This document shows positions 23,453 through 31,482 of a DNA stretch of 64,000 nt, one piece after another. Source of the stretch: an uncultured Christensenella sp. (GTDB lineage Bacteria > Bacillota > Clostridia > Christensenellales > Pumilibacteraceae); contig CATLHE010000007.1 of assembly GCA_949948895.1 (NCBI GenBank), positions 50,523 through 114,522 of the forward strand. Direction: 5' to 3'. The notes under the pieces are model-generated. The model had not been told where the DNA came from, ran no database searches, and was given only the letters and a program-made list of their open reading frames with translations. The position numbers were made by a program, and so were the translations under genes. Numbering within the stretch: position 1 is the stretch's first letter; each line of letters starts with the position of its first letter.

Positions 23453-25428
23453 AAAGCAATAAGAAAAACCTCATACGATTAATAGTCGCGCTTGCTGCGT
23501 TTGTCGCCGCGTTTTCGTGCTATCTGACGCTCGAGAGCAGAGCGCCTTGGTGGGCGTGGCTCATAGTGTTTTTGAGCGTGTACTTAGTCATAAGCTATGA
23601 CGTGCTTTGGCGGGCGGCAAAGAATATCGCGCACGGCAAAGTATTCGACGAGAACTTTTTGATGATAGTCGCGACCGTCGGCGCTTTTTGTATACTCGAG
23701 TTTGCGGAAGCCGTAGCCGTCATGATATTCTATCAAGTGGGCGAGTACTTTCAGAGCTACGCCGTGGGCAAGTCGCGCCGCTCGATCGCCGAGCTTATGG
23801 ATATTTGCCCGCAGACCGCGCGCATAGCGACGGAAAGCGGCGAGACGGAAGTCGATCCCGAGACGGTTGAGCCGGGCACAAACGTTATAGTATACGCGGG
23901 CGAGCGCATTCCCATAGACGGTACGGTGGTATCGGGCAGCGGGTATATAGACGCTTCCGCGCTCACGGGCGAGAGCAAGCCCGTCAAGGTAGCTGTAGGC
24001 GACGCAGTGCCGTCTGGCGCGATATCGACGTCGGGCGTTCTCACTGTCAGGACAGAAAAAGCGTACGCCGACAGCACGGTTGCCAAGATACTCGATCTCG
24101 TGGAAAACGCGTCTGCAAAAAAAGCCAAGACGGAAAACTTTATCACGCGGTTTGCCGCGGTGTACACGCCCGCAGTCGTTATATGCGCGCTCTTGATAGC
24201 GGTATTGCCGCCGCTCATCATCGCGTACGATTCGCAAGCTGTGTGGGTGGATTACGTGACGCGCGCTCTCACGTTCCTTGTCGTATCGTGTCCGTGCGCG
24301 CTGGTCATATCGGTGCCGCTGTCGTTTTTCGGCGGTATCGGCGCGGCGTCGCGTCGAGGCATACTCGTCAAGGGCGGCAACTATCTGGAACTGCTTTCGA
24401 GGGTGGATACCGTCGCGTTCGATAAAACGGGCACGGTTACGAAAGGCGCGTTCGAAGTGGTAAAAGTGCAGGGCGAAAGGCGGTCCGTGCTGGAGACTGC
24501 GGCGCGAGCCGAAAGGTTTTCCACGCACCCGATAGCGAGATCCGTTTTGGCGGCGGCGGAAGCGGACGGTATACGCATGGAGGAGTTTCCGCAGTCGGAC
24601 GCGTCCAACGTTACCGAGATAGCGGGACGGGGCGTTTTGCTCAATACGGACGACGGCGAGATACTGTGCGGCAACGCGCTTTTGATGAAAGAACGCGGCA
24701 TACGTTGCAGTGAGCTCGAAGCGACAGGCACGGTCGTATACGTGTCGAGAAAAGGCGAGTACGTCGGCGCGGTGGAAATTTCCGACGCTATAAAACCCGA
24801 TTCCGCGGCGGCTATCGCGGAGCTTAAAACCCAAGGCGTAAAGACGGTCATACTTACGGGCGACAGGCGTTCGAGCGCGCGCGCGGTCGCAGAGACTGTG
24901 GGCGTGGACGAGTGCGTAGCCGAGCTATTGCCTGACGGCAAGGTGACGGAGATAGAGCGGCTCATGGACGAGAACAAAGCGAGCGCTTCGGTCGAAGCCT
25001 GCGGTAAGCGCGCAAAAAAGCGCAGGCGCGGCGCGGTCGCTTTCGTGGGCGACGGCATAAACGACGCGCCCGTACTGTCGCGAGCCGACCTCGGCATAGC
25101 CATGGGCGCGCTTGGCAGCGATGCGGCGATAGAGGCGGCGGATATCGTGCTCATGAACGACAGGCTGTCTCAGATACCCGAAGCGCGGCGGATAGCGCGC
25201 CGCACGCTCGGCATAGTCAAGCAGAACATAATATTCGCGCTTTTCGTAAAGGCGGCGGTGCTCGTTCTCGCCGCGTGCGGAATAGCCAATATGTGGCTCG
25301 CCGTGTTCGCGGACGTAGGTGTGGCGGTGCTCGCTATACTCAACTCCATGCGCGCGCTCAAAGTAAAGAATAAGTCGAAACAGCCAAACGGTGGCGGAAC
25401 AGACGTACAAAAAACCGCGACCGCATAA
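23449..25428 (+). CDS. P1B-type heavy-metal efflux ATPase (Zn/Cd/Pb type)
   Basis: 659 aa. It has the P1B helix pattern, the actuator motif ALTGES, the transmembrane metal motif SCPCAL (Cys281, Cys283), the phosphorylated Asp325 in DKTGTVTKG, an HP motif (STHPIA) and VGDGINDAPVL. No N-terminal HMA domain is present because it is supplied by the preceding gene. A basic insert, CGKRAKKRRR, lies in the nucleotide domain. With the ArsR gene it forms a metal-resistance operon; the metal is probably Zn, Cd or Pb. Confidence 0.95.
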   Translation: MKSNKKNLIRLIVALAAFVAAFSCYLTLESRAPWWAWLIVFLSVYLVISYDVLWRAAKNIAHGKVFDENFLMIVATVGAFCILEFAEAVAVMIFYQVGEYFQSYAVGKSRRSIAELMDICPQTARIATESGETEVDPETVEPGTNVIVYAGERIPIDGTVVSGSGYIDASALTGESKPVKVAVGDAVPSGAISTSGVLTVRTEKAYADSTVAKILDLVENASAKKAKTENFITRFAAVYTPAVVICALLIAVLPPLIIAYDSQAVWVDYVTRALTFLVVSCPCALVISVPLSFFGGIGAASRRGILVKGGNYLELLSRVDTVAFDKTGTVTKGAFEVVKVQGERRSVLETAARAERFSTHPIARSVLAAAEADGIRMEEFPQSDASNVTEIAGRGVLLNTDDGEILCGNALLMKERGIRCSELEATGTVVYVSRKGEYVGAVEISDAIKPDSAAAIAELKTQGVKTVILTGDRRSSARAVAETVGVDECVAELLPDGKVTEIERLMDENKASASVEACGKRAKKRRRGAVAFVGDGINDAPVLSRADLGIAMGALGSDAAIEAADIVLMNDRLSQIPEARRIARRTLGIVKQNIIFALFVKAAVLVLAACGIANMWLAVFADVGVAVLAILNSMRALKVKNKSKQPNGGGTDVQKTATA

Positions 25429-25477
25429 ATAGCAAACCGCGTCTCGTATAAATCGCGAGACGCGGTTTGCTATTTAT
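25427..25477 (+). terminator. Strong hairpin ending the metal operon
   Basis: The arm AATAGCAAACCGCGTCTCG pairs with its complement across a short loop (about 19 bp). It lies between convergent genes and can serve both strands. Confidence 0.8.
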
Positions 25478-25485
25478 TCTTTGCG

Positions 25486-25728
25486 CTAGTAGTCGGTAAG
25501 TCCCAACAGATAATCGGCGGATATGCCGAACAGCTTGCACGCGGCGAAAATGTATTCCGCCGTCGGCATGCTTTTGCCCGTCTCCCACAGCGACACCGTG
25601 TCCTGCGAGACGGACAGTCTGTCTCCGAGCTGTGCCTGCGTCAAGCCGCTTTCGATCCGAGCCGATCTTAGCCGCGCCGCCACTGTGTCGGGGCGTATTT
25701 CGACGATTAAATTGCCGTTTTCGTCCAT
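25486..25728 (-). CDS. XRE-family repressor
   Basis: 80 aa with one HTH: RLRSARIESGLTQAQLGDRL then SVSQDTVSLWETGKSMP, and the C-terminal FGISADYLLG typical of small XRE regulators. No effector domain. A TATAAT box ends 6 nt before its ATG and no ribosome site is present, so the mRNA is probably leaderless. Its -10 box overlaps the first of three operators with TACGAG-N5-CTCGTA symmetry, so it should repress itself and the divergent operon. Confidence 0.9.
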   Translation of the reverse strand: MDENGNLIVEIRPDTVAARLRSARIESGLTQAQLGDRLSVSQDTVSLWETGKSMPTAEYIFAACKLFGISADYLLGLTDY

Positions 25729-25738
25729 ACAAAGATTA

Positions 25739-25819
25739 TACGAGAAAATTTCGTAAAATAGTTGACTTACGAGGGAAACTCGTATATAATAGCAAGCGAG
25801 TATACGAGTAATCCTCGTA
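25739..25819 (+). promoter_or_regulatory. Divergent promoter region with three 17-bp operators
   Basis: Operators follow TACGAG-N5-CTCGTA: site 1 at 25739-25755 (one mismatch, TTCGTA), site 2 at 25768-25784, site 3 at 25803-25819. The plus-strand promoter is TTGACT (25762-25767) and TATAAT (25785-25790); its 17-nt spacer is exactly site 2. Site 1 overlaps the minus-strand -10 box (25735-25740). Confidence 0.85.
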
Positions 25820-25848
25820 AGTAATTATATGGAAAGCGGAGGGTAATG

Positions 25849-26496
25849 ATGAGTGATACCGAAAATATCGCCGAAGCTGCGGGCGGCGGCGCGGACTTAA
25901 CGGCACGGAGATACGGGGTATACGCCGCGCTCAAATACGTGCCGGTCGCGCTTTACGCGGCGTTTATCGTTTTGGCGTTTATAGCGTTCGCTTTACCGGT
26001 GGCGTTCTATCGGTCGGGTAACTCGGGTATAGCCGTCGATTCGCCTGGGAATATATACACGGCGCTTTTCGGACTTTTGGATTTAGATAAACACATTTAC
26101 AACAGCGTAATAACGCTGTACGTCGCGGTGGGGATTGCCGTATTGTATGCGGCGTTTGCGGCGGCGGTTTGTTTTACGGGCAAGTTCGGAAAGCGCAATA
26201 CCAAAGACGGCATAGGCGCGACGTTTGCAGGCAATGTGTGCTCGGGGTTCTACGTCGTGTACATAATATTCGCCGCGCTCGAGCTTATCGTGTTATGCAG
26301 GATATTCGCAATGGACGCGGGACTCGGCGTTATCGGGCTCGGCGCCTCGACCGTGACGGTGCTTATAGGCGAGGCGGTCGTTATAATAGCGTCCGTCGTT
26401 TGCGAAGCGATACGGTGGCGCATGGAGACAAAAGAGCCCGCTCTGCGCGAAGTCGAACAAAAAAAGCACGCAAAAAATAGTGGGGTGGCGATATGA
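25849..26496 (+). CDS. Four-helix membrane protein of unknown function
   Basis: 215 aa. The start at 25849 leaves GGAGGG 5 nt upstream; an ATG directly before it is also possible. Four hydrophobic segments are visible (VALYAAFIVLAFIAFALPVA; VITLYVAVGIAVLYAAFAAA; VVYIIFAALELIVL; TVLIGEAVVIIASVV) and the C-terminus is charged. No family recognised. It is the first gene of the XRE-controlled operon and overlaps the LRR lipoprotein gene by ATGA. Confidence 0.8.
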   Translation: MSDTENIAEAAGGGADLTARRYGVYAALKYVPVALYAAFIVLAFIAFALPVAFYRSGNSGIAVDSPGNIYTALFGLLDLDKHIYNSVITLYVAVGIAVLYAAFAAAVCFTGKFGKRNTKDGIGATFAGNVCSGFYVVYIIFAALELIVLCRIFAMDAGLGVIGLGASTVTVLIGEAVVIIASVVCEAIRWRMETKEPALREVEQKKHAKNSGVAI

Positions 26497-28238
26497 AAAA
26501 AATCGTAAAATGTTTTGCGGCGGTATTCGCCGCAGTCGGACTGATCTTCGCTTTTACCGCGTGCGGCGAGTATGAGGAGACGCATAACTTTAAAGAAACG
26601 GTCGTTTCGCCTACGTGCACTGAAGGCGGATACACATTGTACGAATGTACTGACGACGGGTGCGAGTATAGCTATATCGACAACAGAGTGCCCGCGCTCG
26701 GACACGCTTACGACAATTATTTTTGCACGCGTTGTTTTGCGCTCGACAAACAAGCGCCCGACACAGAGGGCCTCGAATATACGCCCGTTTACGAAAGCGA
26801 CGGCGTTACGATCAAATCGTATGCTGTTACGGGAACGGGTGAAGCGCAGATAGCCAATTATATAAAAGTTCCCGATAAGTTTTCGGATAAGTCCGTAACG
26901 GGCGTAAGCGACGGCGCGTTTAAAGATTTGTCCGCGGTAAAAGCGATAGAGTTACCCTCTACGGTAAAGGAGATGGGCGACCGTGTGTTCGCGCATTGCG
27001 TATCATTGAAAAGCGTCGTTTTACCCGACGTTAATCAAATAGGCGAAGAGACTTTTAAAGGATGTTCGGCTATTGAATCGGTTGATTTGCCGACGAGGAC
27101 GGAGCGCGTCGAAGCGCGCGCTTTTGAAAATTGCGCCTCGCTCGAAAACGTCAAACTGCCCAATGCGCTAAGGCGGATAGAATCGGACGCGTTTAAAGGC
27201 TGCGTAGCGATCAAGTCCGTCGATATTCCGGTGTCCGCGGAGTACATAGCGTTCAGTGCTTTCGAGGGGTGCAACGCGCTCGAACAAATGACGCTTCCCA
27301 TGTCGGCGGCAAGAACGGCGGAGGTCGCAGGCGAGGACAAGCCCAAGACCGAGTATATGCACTTCGGGTATATCTTCGGCGCGGAAACGCCCGAACAAAA
27401 CGCCGAGTTCGTGCCCGCGTCGCTGGAAACTGTAAACATAATAGGCTTCCGTCAAGTGACCGATAAAAGTTTTGCGGGCTGTCAAATGAGCTCGGTAGTT
27501 ATGTCGGGTGGCGTGAATGTCATAGGCGAGGGCGCGTTCAAAGACTGCGACAAGCTCGCGTCCGTCGAGATAGCTCCGTCCGCTTCCGAGATCGGTGACG
27601 GTGCGTTTGAAAATTGCTCGGCGCTTAAAGCGATACAAATACCGTCGTCCGCGACGCGCATAGGATTCGGCGCGTTTACCGGGTGTACGGCGATAGAGCG
27701 CATGACGCTTCCCATGTCGACGGGGAGAAGGGTCGATATAGGCGGCGGGCTCATGCAAACGGAATACGCGTCGCACTTCGGCTTTATATTCGGCGCGGAG
27801 TCTTACCGAGACAACGCTTCCGCGATACCTGCGGCATTAAAGTCCGTGCGGGTCGCGGGACGGCGCGCGATAGGCGAAAATGCGTTCTACGGCTGCCCGC
27901 ATATCGAGACGGTGGAGATCGAAGGCACGGTCAGGCAGATAGGCAAAAACGCGTTCGGAGCATGCGAAGGGCTCTTGGCAGTAAGGCTTGAAAAGGGAAT
28001 GACAAACGTGGGCGGCGGCGCGTTTTACGACTGTCAAAACCTCGAGGAACTGACTTTGTACAGCGGGATAAAGAATATCGGAGCAAAGGCGTTTTACGGT
28101 TGCACCTCGCTCAAAACGGTGAACTTTAAAGGAACGATCGCCGAGTTCGGCGCGACGAAGTACGAGGACGAGTATTCCTCTCCCATAGCGTACTCTGCCG
28201 ATCTTATCATCGGCGGGCATAAAGTAAATTACAAGTGA
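26493..28238 (+). CDS. BspA-type leucine-rich repeat surface lipoprotein
   Basis: 581 aa. The signal ends at the lipobox FTAC (Cys near 24). A short Cys-rich segment follows (CTEGGYTLYECTDDGCEY, CTRC), then LRR_5 repeats of BspA type, for example DGAFKDLSAVKAIELPSTVK, GEETFKGCSAIESVDLP and NAFYGCPHIETVEIEG, at least a dozen between residues 125 and 575. Two near-identical long inserts contain FEGCNALEQMTLPMSAAR and FTGCTAIERMTLPMSTGR. Such proteins often mediate adhesion or binding at the cell surface; the ligand is unknown. Confidence 0.88.
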   Translation: MKKIVKCFAAVFAAVGLIFAFTACGEYEETHNFKETVVSPTCTEGGYTLYECTDDGCEYSYIDNRVPALGHAYDNYFCTRCFALDKQAPDTEGLEYTPVYESDGVTIKSYAVTGTGEAQIANYIKVPDKFSDKSVTGVSDGAFKDLSAVKAIELPSTVKEMGDRVFAHCVSLKSVVLPDVNQIGEETFKGCSAIESVDLPTRTERVEARAFENCASLENVKLPNALRRIESDAFKGCVAIKSVDIPVSAEYIAFSAFEGCNALEQMTLPMSAARTAEVAGEDKPKTEYMHFGYIFGAETPEQNAEFVPASLETVNIIGFRQVTDKSFAGCQMSSVVMSGGVNVIGEGAFKDCDKLASVEIAPSASEIGDGAFENCSALKAIQIPSSATRIGFGAFTGCTAIERMTLPMSTGRRVDIGGGLMQTEYASHFGFIFGAESYRDNASAIPAALKSVRVAGRRAIGENAFYGCPHIETVEIEGTVRQIGKNAFGACEGLLAVRLEKGMTNVGGGAFYDCQNLEELTLYSGIKNIGAKAFYGCTSLKTVNFKGTIAEFGATKYEDEYSSPIAYSADLIIGGHKVNYK

Positions 28239-28246
28239 GAATTATT

Positions 28247-29332
28247 ATGACAAGGTCTGTAAAAAAACTATTATCGGTATTGCTCGCAATCGCTATCTCG
28301 GTTTTGAGCGGGTTGGCGTTTGTCGCTTGCGGCGACGGAAACGGGGACGACTCGACAGCCCAAAACCATGACGGAAAGTATTACAGTATAAATCATTACC
28401 GTGCCGGCGATGGCGACGGCAAGGAAGTCGGTTACGTCGAGATAAAAAACGGCAAATGTCAAATAAGCGGCGACAGCCCGGTAGAAGGTTACGCCGAGTA
28501 TAATATTTACGGAAACTTGATGACTATACCGAAAAATCAACCCGGCTCTGAGTTTAGGGAAGGTATGGCGGGCATTATAAACAACGGCGTCATCATGACG
28601 ATATTCGACGGTTCTTATACCACGTATTGTAAAGCAGGCAAAACTCCCGCCGATATATTCGAAAACGCTTCGGGCTTAAGCGGAAAGTTTATTTCTGCTG
28701 AAGAATATGAGGGAGAGCTTTTTTACGGCTATACGACCTCGGTGATAGTCGTCGGAAACGCATGTCTTTTGTCGTCCTATCAAGTTTGCAGTGTGAAAAC
28801 GGCAGGCAGTTCCGTAACGCTCAAAGAAATATTTTTAAACAGGCAGGGCTTTATCGACGACGGCAAAGTTCGTACGGGCAAGATAGCCGATGGCGGCAAT
28901 GCGTTCAGTTTTACGGACGAGCGGTACGATTGGACAACGGAGCAGTATGTCCCGTATGAAAGAAAATTCTGTAAGCTCGGCTACGGTCCGGACGGCAAGC
29001 GGATAATGCAAGACGAGCATATAGTATCGTTCGATCTTACGGGCGGATATATGCAGCAGTCTATATCTTATCCCGTTCAAGTGATCACGGTCGGCGGGAA
29101 GCTTAACGTAGGCATATCCGCTCCGGATGACGACGGATATTATCCGGTCGATACCGATTTTTATACGTATTATAATATAGGCGGAAAACCGAAAAAATCA
29201 GGTTTCAAGTTTACGGCTTATAACACGGAGAGAGACGGTAGCGGAGACGCGTATATCGAGGGTATGGAAATTTCCGAAGATTGCGTTTTTTATGCGCAGT
29301 GGCGAGAACTCGGACCAAACGAAGAATGGTAG
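28247..29332 (+). CDS. Secreted lipoprotein of unknown function
   Basis: 361 aa from ATG 28247; a GTG at 28235 in frame overlaps the previous stop and is an alternative. The signal ends at the lipobox FVAC. The middle has no family that I recognise (GYVEIKNGKCQISGDSP). The end, FKFTAYNTERDGSGDAYIEG and VFYAQW, resembles the last strand of an InlB-like repeat. It is the last gene of the XRE operon. Confidence 0.75.
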   Translation: MTRSVKKLLSVLLAIAISVLSGLAFVACGDGNGDDSTAQNHDGKYYSINHYRAGDGDGKEVGYVEIKNGKCQISGDSPVEGYAEYNIYGNLMTIPKNQPGSEFREGMAGIINNGVIMTIFDGSYTTYCKAGKTPADIFENASGLSGKFISAEEYEGELFYGYTTSVIVVGNACLLSSYQVCSVKTAGSSVTLKEIFLNRQGFIDDGKVRTGKIADGGNAFSFTDERYDWTTEQYVPYERKFCKLGYGPDGKRIMQDEHIVSFDLTGGYMQQSISYPVQVITVGGKLNVGISAPDDDGYYPVDTDFYTYYNIGGKPKKSGFKFTAYNTERDGSGDAYIEGMEISEDCVFYAQWRELGPNEEW

Positions 29333-29378
29333 ACGAATACATATTCGATAACTGAAAAGTTGTACAGTAAACAAAATG

Positions 29379-29417
29379 AAACGCGGCAGACGGGGGTATC
29401 TTTCTGTCGCGTTTTTC
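29379..29417 (+). terminator. Terminator of the XRE-controlled operon
   Basis: AAACGCGGCAGA pairs with TCTGTCGCGTTT (one mismatch), followed by TTCTGTT. Confidence 0.6.
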
Positions 29418-29544
29418 TGTTCTATATGCTTTCGTGCCGTAAAATCGGAGGCGGTCGCGCTTTTTTGCGGCAAAAAGTCGAAACTCGGGCTGTATTTCCG
29501 TCAAAGTACTTGATTTTTGCTCGGGCTATGTTGTATACTTTTTA

Positions 29545-29824
29545 GGCAAGCGGGACTCGAACCCGCGAGGTTTTGGCGGCATATAAACGGCATACTAGCG
29601 GCGAAAGCCGCTTGAACGTAGCGCATAGGCTACGCCCATCGCGTCTTTCACCGCTATTATTTGCTTTTATGCCGCCAAAACCGCAAAGCGCCGTAGCGGA
29701 GCTGATTTTAGCTCGGTTCAAGAAAGGCGAGCGAAGTTGTACTTGAAGTACTACGAGCGAAGCCTAACGCGGAAACGGGTAAAATCAGCCCGCTACGGCT
29801 CACGGAGTTCGACTCCCGCCTGCC
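29545..29824. repeat. Folded 280-bp element with tRNA T-arm-like inverted ends and two internal hairpin arms
   Basis: The outer ends, GGCAAGCGGGACTCGAAC (29545-29562) and GTTCGACTCCCGCCTGCC (29807-29824), are inverted copies (15 of 18) and each reads as a tRNA T-arm outward. Inside are two long arms: arm A pairs GTTTTGGCGGCATA (29570-29583) with 29668-29681 and carries two small hairpins (29597-29613, 29618-29633). Arm B pairs GCCGTAGCGG-AGCTGATTTTA (29689-29709) with TAAAATCAGCCCGCTACGGC (29780-29799). The fold is a three-arm junction. The gap 29333-29853 has no gene. Confidence 0.7.
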
Positions 29825-29853
29825 TGAGCAATATAATATATGGAGAGTGTCGT

Positions 29854-30447
29854 ATGAATGCCAAACAGATAAAAAATTACGAGATACTGAGCGAGTTTTT
29901 CGCATCCGATACGCTTAAACAGGCGGCGGTAGACAAGTACTTCGGAGCTATGCTCAAGCTTGACTATACGCTCGCGGAAGACCTTTGGGAATATATGCTC
30001 ATCCGCGACGACGGCAACCTCAAAAATCCGACGTTTGCGGCGCTGTACGTCGATCACGTGTACTCGCTGTTCGCGGCTGCGTCCGAAGCAAAGGCGGCAA
30101 AGACGTTGATCGACCGTCCCGTCATAACGCGCGCGGTATTCAGATTTTCGCCGACGGTCAAAGCGGGCGACTTTTTCGCCATTCCCGTGGGGCTTCTCGT
30201 CGCCAACAAGACCGACCTTGCCGATACTATATTGAAGCACGTCATGCAAAACGACGCGATGGGCTGTTCTTTTGGCGCGTACATGATAGAGTATCTCGAC
30301 AGATGCTTTATAGAGATAATGAAAAAGGACGCGCAGCGTCGCGTTAAGCTTTCCGCAAAGCAGACCGCGCTCCTCACTTCCACCGTTCAAAAGGTAAAGG
30401 GCGACGAGCGGGCGATGCTCATTCAGCGCGTCAAAGAGGTCAAGTAA
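29854..30447 (+). CDS. Unknown 197-aa protein coupled to metA
   Basis: Begins MNAKQIKNYEILSEFFASDT. Mostly helical, soluble, with segments such as YFGAMLKLDYTLAEDLWEYM and KHVMQNDAMGCSFGAYMIEY; no motif recognised and no signal peptide. A TATAAT box at 29832-29837 lies about 17 nt before the ATG, just after the T-arm element. Its stop overlaps the metA start (TAATG), suggesting translational coupling. Confidence 0.75.
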   Translation: MNAKQIKNYEILSEFFASDTLKQAAVDKYFGAMLKLDYTLAEDLWEYMLIRDDGNLKNPTFAALYVDHVYSLFAAASEAKAAKTLIDRPVITRAVFRFSPTVKAGDFFAIPVGLLVANKTDLADTILKHVMQNDAMGCSFGAYMIEYLDRCFIEIMKKDAQRRVKLSAKQTALLTSTVQKVKGDERAMLIQRVKEVK

Positions 30448-31370
30448 TGCCCGTTAAGATCTCCAAAAGCCTTCCCGCGTATTCGTCTTTGGAACGCGAA
30501 AACGTTTTCGTCATGCCGACGGAACGCGCGGAGCTCCAAGACATAAGACCGTTGGAGATAGCCATACTCAACCTCATGCCCAATAAGATCGACACGGAAA
30601 CGCAGTTGTTGCGGCTTATCGCCAATTCGCCGTTGCAGTCGAATATTTGTTTATTGCGCACGGAAAGCTACGACCCCAAAAATACGCCCGCGGAACATCT
30701 CGACGCATTTTATCACACGTTCGACGAGATCAAAAAGGCGGGCGCCAAGTTCGACGGACTCATCATCACGGGTGCGCCCGTGGAAATGCTGGACTTTAAA
30801 AAAGTCGCATATTGGAACGAACTGACCGCCGTTATGGAGTGGGCTAAGCACAACGTGTATTCCACGCTGTATATCTGCTGGGCGGCGCAGGCGGGCGTTT
30901 TTTACCGTTACGGCATAGACAAAAAGATATTGCCGCGCAAGCTGTCGGGGATATTTTCACACCGCGTGCTCGATAAGACCAATCCGCTCACGCGCGGTTT
31001 CGACGATAATTTTAACGCCCCGCATTCAAGGTACACGGAGACCGATTCTACGGGCTTGCACAACTGCGCCGATCTCAAAGTTCTTGCCGAATCGGAAGAG
31101 GCGGGCGCGTACTTATGCTGTTCGCGCGACCTCAGGCACGTGTACGTTTTCGGTCACGGCGAGTACGACGCGGATACGCTCCACAACGAGTACATGCGCG
31201 ATATAGGGCGTGGCATGGACATCGCGCCGCCGCAGCATTACTATGTAAACGGCGAGATAGGCGCGGTGCCGCCGCTCACTTGGCGGGCGCATCAATCGCT
31301 TCTCGTGGGCAATTGGCTCAACTACTGCGTGTATCAGGTCACGCCTTACGACCTCGCTAAAATAAACTAG
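30447..31370 (+). CDS. metAA: Homoserine O-acetyltransferase (MetA/MetAA type)
   Basis: 307 aa of standard length. It activates homoserine for methionine synthesis. The catalytic Cys144 lies in YICWAAQAG, and His (FGHGEYD) and Glu complete the site. The residue equivalent to position 111 of the E. coli enzyme is Glu113 in ITGAPVE; Glu there marks acetyl-CoA users, Gly marks succinyl-CoA users, so O-acetylhomoserine is the expected product. I see no SAM riboswitch or S-box upstream. Confidence 0.95.
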   Translation: MPVKISKSLPAYSSLERENVFVMPTERAELQDIRPLEIAILNLMPNKIDTETQLLRLIANSPLQSNICLLRTESYDPKNTPAEHLDAFYHTFDEIKKAGAKFDGLIITGAPVEMLDFKKVAYWNELTAVMEWAKHNVYSTLYICWAAQAGVFYRYGIDKKILPRKLSGIFSHRVLDKTNPLTRGFDDNFNAPHSRYTETDSTGLHNCADLKVLAESEEAGAYLCCSRDLRHVYVFGHGEYDADTLHNEYMRDIGRGMDIAPPQHYYVNGEIGAVPPLTWRAHQSLLVGNWLNYCVYQVTPYDLAKIN

Positions 31371-31482
31371 CGTATCGCCATAGCGCTCGGTCTTAATCCA
31401 ATGACCGCCGTTTCGCGGTCGTGCGCTTATAGATTTATTCAGTTAAATTTTTTCCCAAGCGGCATTGCCGAAAGGAGGCATC

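Noticed and set aside
23584..24834. 416-aa minus-strand reading frame
   Set aside because: Shadow of the P-type ATPase, basic composition (His/Arg/Tyr-rich), no start signals.
29545..29824. Two tRNA genes
   Set aside because: Only T-arm-like ends exist; no anticodon arm, D-arm or acceptor partner can be built.
30300..30446. SAM riboswitch before metAA
   Set aside because: The upstream region is coding and has no S-box core; regulation not shown by sequence.
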